Assembly (NCBI GenBank): GCA_010015745.1
Contig: ML978211.1
Location: forward strand, 149,568 to 213,567
Source: Setomelanomma holmii
Lineage: Eukaryota > Ascomycota > Dothideomycetes > Pleosporales > Phaeosphaeriaceae
Length of the DNA stretch: 64,000 nt
Direction of reading: 5' to 3'
In this document: positions 57,835 through 64,000 of the stretch, one piece after another
How positions within the stretch are numbered: the stretch's first letter is position 1
Layout of the letters: each line of letters opens with the position of its first letter
The notes under the pieces: generated by a model
What the model was told of the DNA's origin: nothing
Databases searched by the model: none
What the model saw: the letters and a program-made list of their open reading frames with translations, nothing else
Made by a program: the position numbers and the translations under genes

Positions 57835-59796
57835 CTACAATGGAATCATGAAGAGCCCGAGTGGCGGCGAGATCATCTGGAAGAAGTTCATGGCCAGACC
57901 TCCAGTCGAATCAACTTGGTACGCAACCTGTTGTCCTGCATCACACGGACCACTACCAACGATATATTGGTTTGCGAATTGCATCGATAGAGCAGCGCCG
58001 ACGGGCGTAGAAGTACCGACATCATTGGCAGTGACGTCTGGTCGAGCTGCGCTATTGCTCAGGCGAGACACGGTGATGCCTCCGGGTGATCTGATCTTGA
58101 CCGGAGACATGTCGGGAAAAGGGAACGCAGGCGGAAGAAAGAACACGAGGTTGCAAGTCTTGCCTTGGTGTCCCGGACGGACATCGAAGACAAACACTGT
58201 CGAGATAGTTGGAGACAGCTGTGCGGTGTAGCCGTTGCCAACGATCTGAGTAGGATTGGCTTTATCGATCGGCACAATCAAGTTGGGGGTTTCGAAAGGA
58301 CCACGAAGTCCGGCTGGAACACTGGTTGGGATTGGAATGTCGCTAAGACGGAGGCTCGTTGATGTCAGACTTGTGCTGCTGGTAAGGATGGTCGTAGATG
58401 AAGGCAAGGATGTGGTAGGTAGCCCGCTTAGTTGCGCTGGGACATGTTAGCATGAATCGACATGAAGTGCAAGCTCGCCATCTTCCTCACTCGTTGGTGG
58501 TCCAACACTGCTGCTGCTGCTGCTGACAAGTATTGCCGTTTGAGATGATGACGTTGACGACTTTGCATCCTCATCAGTCCGTGCAATCCAACCAATAGGC
58601 CTCGCAGCCCAGGCCTTTGGATGTACGGGCAGATAGAATCTGGTCGTGCAGGGACAATCGCGTTGGACGGCATGCAGGAGATGTTGCAGTATGGACCAAG
58701 CAATCGAGACATTGTACAGAAGAAGGAACAAAAGCGGCGAGAGGGTAGACGAGAGAAGAAGGGAAAGAAAGTGGCTTACAGGCTTCGAGCTCGCAGGGCA
58801 CGAGAGATCAAACAGTGGGTTCACTGCCTGAAGATCACCTCCGGGCTTGATGCCGAAAGAGGGTACGGGGTTGCCGTACTGAACATCTTGCAGGATGTAG
58901 TAGTACAGGTTGACATTGTCGGCGACCAACTGGCAGGTCACGTCCTCCCAGTAGATGCGGGCATTATCCGCACTTGGTACAGCCTGGTTCAGTGTCTCGC
59001 CACTGACGGGCCATCCGGTCTCGGTAACCTGAATCAATGTTAATACCTGTGTAGAAGATGTGCTCTTCTGTCAACGTACCCAGACTGGCTTGCCTTGAGC
59101 AGCACCAACGGTCGCGTGGTAGGCATCGAAGAAAAGCTGGCTACCGCTGCCAACGCTGTTCGCCATGGTAGTTTGGAAGTAGGGGTATGCGTCCATTCCA
59201 ACAAAGTCGAGAGAGGAGATGAAGTCGTTGTTCGTAGCATTGACGTACACAGTCCATGTATCGACGTGACCGATAGGCTTTCCAGCTAGAGAAGTGCCAG
59301 CAATGGTGCTGCGGGTCTGTTGAACGTAGTTGATCAACTCCTGGGGTTGAGCACCAGCACCGGAGTTGTTCTCGATGCCGGTAGGAGTGATGCGGTACAG
59401 ATCTTCGCTGCCGACTGAGATACCTTCGACGAGATCGGTAAAGGCGGTGCCGTATTGAGCGATTGCTGACTTGAGAGCGGCGATCTCATTGTCGAAATTG
59501 GCCTGGCCCGCGGAAGCCCACATTCCAAGCAAAAGCGTAGTCTGGGTGTTGATGGCAGCCTGAATAGCCTCGATGGGGGTGTTCGTGGTACCGTGCTGGA
59601 TCATGGTGTAAAGACGAGCAGAGGTCCAACCATTTGTTCCGGGCAGGTTCTTTGCGGCGTTGAATTCGTACTCGAAGTCGACGACGGTCTTTGCCTGGTC
59701 GTTACCGAAGTTGGCACCATAGTTGAAACCCTTGATGGCGGCATTTGCAGTAGAGAGCAAGCCGGCTGCGGCGACGAGCGACGAAGAGAAGCGCAT
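57835..59796 (-). CDS. Secreted GH17 beta-1,3-glucanase with Ser/Thr linker and But2 C-terminal domain
   Basis: Cell-wall glucan-acting enzyme. Modelled with four exons on the minus strand: 59080..59796, 58780..59028, 58491..58560 and 57835..58436; 545 residues. The signal peptide is residues 1-19. The GH17 domain (20 to about 315) has the acid/base Glu131 in GISVGSEDLYR and the nucleophile Glu242 in VTETGWP. Then follows a Ser/Thr-rich linker (about 320-390), and a But2 C-terminal domain (about 405-545: GKTCNLVFFLPPAFPFP, FQMISPPLGLFM). The link between linker and But2 rests on a good 54-base intron (GTGAGG, branch GCTAAC, acceptor CCCAG) that keeps frame. The But2 part has no ATG of its own. 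The third intron (58561..58779, 219 bases, acceptor CAAAG) is the least certain join. Confidence 0.75.
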
Positions 59797-61251
59797 GATG
59801 GTGGTGCACTATAGGGAAGACACTTGTAAAGACACGAGACGAAATGAAAGGGTCAAGGTAGTAGGAAGTGAATCGCTGAAGATGCAGGCAGACGCAAGAG
59901 GGAAGCGAGGAATGAGAGCGCGTTATGAGGAAAATATTCACCGCGGTGACGTCTGCTCTCCTATCGATAGGCAGGTACGTGCATTAGCTGCAGATAAACA
60001 GCGAATTGGTTGACGTCGGGGAAGGCCCACCATGCATGGATAGAGGCAGGAACAGGACCCGTCATCATCCGCTCTTTCCTCTTACGGCGCATGCATGCCC
60101 CACAATCGTCCGGAGCCTCTTCGAGAAGCTTTTCGAAAAGCTTCTCCGACAGCGCAGCAAACAGCCTTTAAGTTTCCTCGTCGCACCTACAATATTGTGC
60201 TGCCATACCATCTCAAGACTCACTTCTGCAGTGCACAAACACTGCCCCCGACCTTGCCAGCGAGCGATGCATTGTGGGGAATCCAATATTCAACGGCGCG
60301 GAGGCAACGTACACATCCGCATGGGATCGACTTCCGGATAAAAATAGCCCTTGTCGACCTCCTATTGGTGGTCGAACACCCTTTTCGATAGCCCTGTGAA
60401 CATCATCAACATCATCGTGCTGCATTGTTCGTAATTTGAAGCATGACCTGATCATTACATTGCGCTGGAGGTGTCCATGGCGGCCAGCCCAAACGTGTCG
60501 CGCATCTGTGTGTTCTGACGTGGTTCGAATGGCATCGCAGGCTTCTTCCAGCTCATCGACATCTGACGAAAGTGCGGTAACTTCTAGCTTAGACTCTCAA
60601 GCTCGAAGAAAGACGGTCGCAAATGTCAAGCAGATGTGATGCTTGAGGTGCGACCATGAGAATGTGACGTGGGTCGTATTGAGGATGCCGAATTCACGAG
60701 CAACAGCGCATGCGCCAGTGTCTTAGGCGTGGCGATGACGTGGAATGACAGTACCGGTAACACTTTCGAATCGCGATTTGTGACTAGAAATTGGGGCGAT
60801 TTGTGCAGCTTGAGATGGAAAGTTTTCTGGAGGATGAGAATGGACGAGAAGTTGGTGGTCTGGAGGCTGCCCCAGGTTTGCTGCGGCGTCGACGCTAGCA
60901 ATCGCAGATATCCAACACTCTACACAGTATGGCAGCCTCATCAACTGAGTCTCGTCAACGCCCTTCACAAGTCCCATCGGCTGCCGAATCACCGATCAAA
61001 GGGCGTCGTGAGGCTACCCAAGCCTTAGTCTGGCAGCAAAAGGAATTTTGTAGGAATGCGTGGCGCTTTGCTTACGGAACGCGCTCTGCTCGGATCCCGT
61101 GGCAGCGCGTTTTGTCAGGCGTCCAGTAAATACAAAAAGCAAAGCGTAATCACGTCGAGGGGGCGAACATCGCCAGGAGGAACTGAAGTCACAAACCACG
61201 ACTGCCCCCATTTCATTGGAAAATTACCACGATATATCAACCTTGAATAAA
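59797..61251. other. Gene-poor region upstream of the GH17 gene
   Basis: About 1.45 kb with no recognisable gene. It includes the GH17 promoter and a 24-base perfect palindrome listed separately. Confidence 0.45.
60123..60146. repeat. 24-base perfect palindrome
   Basis: The 24 bases from 60123 (GAGAAGCTTTTC and its exact reverse complement GAAAAGCTTCTC, with no spacer) form a perfect palindrome with two HindIII-like AAGCTT cores. It sits 327 bases upstream of the GH17 start codon. It could be a dimeric factor site or a cruciform-forming sequence; it is not a standard heat-shock element, because the central TTCGAA lacks the two-base gap. Confidence 0.8.
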
Positions 61252-61647
61252 ATGCCTCTCTCACGTCATCCCATCCTCCCCATCATCTCATCCTTCTTCG
61301 GCATCGTGTGTTTGGGCTTTGGCATAACCTACATGCTCTACCCTCAAATCGGCTATTCTCTGTACGGCTTTTCATCAGCACCGAAGTCAAGCTCAGAATG
61401 GAAAATCATGGAGCGCATCATGATCTTGTACGGCGCGAAAGACGTATTCATCGCAGCGGCTATCTTCGCATCGACATGGTTCGGCACAAGGAGAAGCGCA
61501 GGACTCATCCTCATTGCTGCGGGATTGTGCGCAGGGGTTGATGGATATGTAGTGAACAAGGAAGCTGGTACAAATGAGTGGAATCATTGGGGCTATGGGT
61601 CCGTGTTGTTGCTCGTTGGGTCGGTCATGGCTGGCTTACTGGGATAA
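61252..61647 (+). CDS. Small membrane protein, DUF4267-like
   Basis: Single exon, 131 residues from ATG 61252. Four hydrophobic segments: near the N-terminus (ILPIISSFFGIVCLGFGITY), AKDVFIAAAIFASTWFG, RSAGLILIAAGLCAGVDGYV, and the end YGSVLLLVGSVMAGLLG. The middle motif with GTRRS and the late EWNHWGYG are as in DUF4267 proteins, small integral membrane proteins of unknown function frequent in filamentous fungi. An in-frame start at 61216 is possible but adds only a polar leader. The gene looks intact. Confidence 0.72.
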   Translation: MPLSRHPILPIISSFFGIVCLGFGITYMLYPQIGYSLYGFSSAPKSSSEWKIMERIMILYGAKDVFIAAAIFASTWFGTRRSAGLILIAAGLCAGVDGYVVNKEAGTNEWNHWGYGSVLLLVGSVMAGLLG

Positions 61648-61880
61648 ATGAATTCGAGGTCTATTGCGGTTCTTCGTGTGCCTTGCAAGGTCGCGATGTG
61701 ATGACAGGAATCAACGCTTTTCAAGAAAATTACTATTCAGTGTATGCATGTTCGTGCTTATCGCTAGCTCAGCTTGAAAGTGAAGACACGGTCTGGCACG
61801 TGGCGTCGCGTAAATTAGCGGCAACCTCGGCGCGTCGTCGCGTTTGGCACTGCACTTCTCCACAGCCAGCAACGCCCATT

Positions 61881-63505
61881 ATGGTAGAAGTATGGAGCGG
61901 AGATATTCTGCTGCCTGATGGCAACACTGTCAAGGGTACAACGACCTGAAGGATCAAGTTAATCACGATCTAATGCCGTGTAGATGTCGGACTTGCCTCG
62001 CCTAATGTCACCCTCTCGCCAACTCTACCACCAACTGCATTACGCTTCTTAAGCGCCGTCGATACCGCTAAGATACCGCTATACCTCGCTGCGGGTACAA
62101 GTTTTGATGTATGGACAACATGCGAAGCTACAGAAGAGTGGTTCGACTCGATCCTGCTAAGCAAGTCTACTGAGGTGATTGCACCAAGCAATGCTGGCAA
62201 GGACTGGTGGGCGTTGGCACGTTCGCAGTCACCAATCGGCATCCTCGTCCGAGTCCAGACAGAAGATGAAGGACTGCATAAGCCTCGAGTGACCGAGATC
62301 CTCTTCTACGGCACGATCGCGCCCCCTTCAGCAGCCGCGGGTTTACCGACACCACCTTGGTCATCACCAGAGCGTCACGACTCAGTGGGCGAGCAGCTGC
62401 CCCAACTACGAGTACATGCATTGCCTCTTTCCTCGGACCAGCTATACCAAATACAGTCAACCTCGCCATCATCGACAGTGCTGTGTACAGCAGATGGTGA
62501 TGAAAATGTCGAACCTCAGTTCCTCCCTCAGCATCTTAATATCCAAGCCACACCAAGCTCGCCAAAACGTAAGCGAGATATATTCGAGGAGGCTACAATC
62601 GCCCAGAAGAAGGCAAGGGGTAAAGGTGGAGCGGGTGTTGCCGCAGCAGCTGCGCGAGGGTCCGAGTCGCAAATGGGATCAGCACACAGGAAATCTCTCT
62701 CAATCGATACCAAATCCCCATCCTTTCCAGATAACAGGCCGCTCTCCGCGAATAGTGCGCTATCTCGACCTGCATCACGTCAACTCTCGCGCTCGCCGAG
62801 CATATCCTCGGACACTAGGCCACTGAGTCGAAAAGGTCTCGCAGACGGACACAGCAAGCGATCAACCTTGTCACAGGTTGCTACAGTGTCCCTGCAGTCA
62901 GAAGAACCTACAACAGAGTCGAGAAATAAGGAAGCTCTCTCTAAAGTAGTCATGGCAGCGATGCGTATGCATGGTCTACAACAACGAAAGAAGACTCGGT
63001 CGCGAAGGACATCCGTCGCTCCAGGCGTTGAAGAAGAGCAGCATCTAGACGAGGTCGCAGCTGCTGAAGATGCTGCCAAAGATGATGAATACAAGCTTGT
63101 ATATCATCAGACGTACAAGGCCGCGGCTTTCGCACTGGTGAGTTGTCTTGTGCTCCACATCTATGAAGTGGCTGACTCGAGACGAAGCGGAAGGACATTA
63201 TTCAGAAACCGCTCCACGCTCAGCCGGACCGACTGCGTGACGTAGTTGAGAAACTCCTTGCCATCTTCTTGAGCGATCCGCTTGCGCAGCCTTTACCTAA
63301 CGATGAGGCCACCAACGTAGTAGCGACACCGGGAAGCAAGTCTCATCTCGGTGTTCCGGGCACAACGCACAGTCATACCAGTCCGTTCGACCTCCCAAGC
63401 GCAACGCGACCAGGATTAACAAGATCAAAGACAGACAATCACATCTATACTGGCTCGCCCGTGAGTAAGAGAAAGGACGGTGATGGGAAGGGTACATTCG
63501 GATGA
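61881..63505 (+). CDS. SLD7: DNA replication initiation protein Sld7
   Basis: Partner of Sld3 in loading Cdc45 at replication origins (yeast Sld7). Three exons: 61881..61935, 61984..63137 and 63188..63505; introns are 48 and 50 bases; 508 residues. The N-terminal domain starts MVEVWSGDILLPDGN. The middle is Ser/Pro-rich and disordered, with a nuclear-localisation-like PKRKRD. The C-terminal helical Sld7 domain is YKLVYHQTYKAAAFALRKDI followed by LRDVVEKLLAIFLSDPL, split by the second intron. The tail after it is disordered. The family call rests on this C-terminal domain and the N-terminal motif; it is longer than yeast Sld7, as in other filamentous fungi. Confidence 0.72.
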
Positions 63506-64000
63506 TATCGTTCCACGCACTGCTTACCACAAACGGTTTTCAGCGTGACACGACAAGCGGGCATCGTCTCATGCAGAACAAGGCTGCACTTGTGGCGATC
63601 ACTTGTATCCACCTTCGTAGCATTGCGACGGTGCTATTTGTGGACCTTGGTGCTGACGCTTATCCACTCATCAGCGACTGAACACGAGGATCGTCACACA
63701 GACTCACCACGATGGGCAACTGCTAACCCCAGCGGCTGTGGCGCCGCCTTAGCCATACTGCAGCAACGATCTCCGCATTTCCGTTTCATAGCATCGTGAA
63801 GAGTAGCTACGGCCACTGGAGTGGACATTGAGAGCAAGATTGCTGACGGATATACGTATTCGGAGGTTGAGCATGGCCACAGACCTTCGTGTTCGATATT
63901 GGTACGTGTAAGCAGTTGGGAGTAGGAGATATAGTGGATGTAAGGGTGTATTGTGTGGTGTAGTTGTTGTGTTAAGTGTTGTGGACTGAGATGTCCGTAG
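63506..64000. other. Downstream of SLD7 to window end
   Basis: About 0.5 kb with no recognised gene. The end is TG-rich (about 63,940-63,985). Confidence 0.5.

Noticed and set aside
1..64000. Secondary metabolite cluster, transposon, CRISPR or viral insertion
   Set aside because: No PKS, NRPS, terpene synthase, transposase, reverse transcriptase, spacer-repeat pattern or viral gene was found on either strand.

Overview
The window reads as nuclear DNA of a filamentous ascomycete (Pezizomycotina), with gene families pointing to Dothideomycetes. The evidence is short GT-AG introns (mostly 45-80 bases, often with a CTAAC/CTGAC-like branch site), compact gene spacing, and typical filamentous-fungal families: Pma1 with the QRVSTQHEK tail, a SepB-type Ctf4, 2EXR and F-box families, a But2 C-terminal domain, and MFS transporters of the alpha-glucoside and anion:cation symporter types. 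The species call is an inference from family content. No tRNA, rRNA, transposase, reverse transcriptase, CRISPR or viral sequence was seen.

Layout. (1) 0.1-27.5 kb is mostly conserved housekeeping DNA: sugar transporter, small membrane protein, a gene-poor stretch with a decayed F-box-like gene (about 2.7-6.9 kb), plasma-membrane H+-ATPase PMA1, an aldo-keto reductase, the U2 snRNP factor CUS1/SF3B2, an RS-rich protein, RNA polymerase III subunit RPC2, an F-box-like protein, a Pga1-like secretory-pathway protein divergent from alpha-tubulin, and the replisome hub sepB/CTF4. (2) 28-39 kb is accessory: three related F-box genes (one complete but probably shortened, one a pseudogene, one truncated), a GH31 glycosidase reduced to its two ends, an eight-exon MFS transporter and a tandem pair of 2EXR genes of which the second is headless. 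(3) 39.3-51.2 kb is core again: HD-domain phosphohydrolase, PEX16, RPN8, a SWIM-domain protein, a gene-poor 2.9 kb, a SWIRM-domain protein and CDC50. (4) 51.7-57.4 kb is a run of broken genes: an M43-type metalloprotease (one frameshift), a serine beta-lactamase-like gene (one in-frame TGA at a position where tryptophan is expected), a cupin (one frameshift) and an NAD-binding epimerase-like gene with many lesions. (5) 57.8-63.5 kb holds a secreted GH17 glucanase whose best gene model runs on into a Ser/Thr linker and a But2 C-terminal domain, a small DUF4267-like membrane protein and an SLD7 replication factor.

How the genes relate. There is no operon or obvious biosynthetic cluster. Several genes serve basic cell functions in scattered fashion: DNA replication (sepB, SLD7), transcription and splicing (RPC2, CUS1, RS protein), proteolysis (RPN8, F-box proteins), membrane energetics and lipid asymmetry (PMA1, CDC50), peroxisomes (PEX16) and cell wall (GH17-But2). 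The clearest pattern is the contrast between core genes, which have no lesions, and two islands where almost every gene is damaged. All exon boundaries were derived by reading splice sites and checking frame; transcripts would be needed to confirm them.
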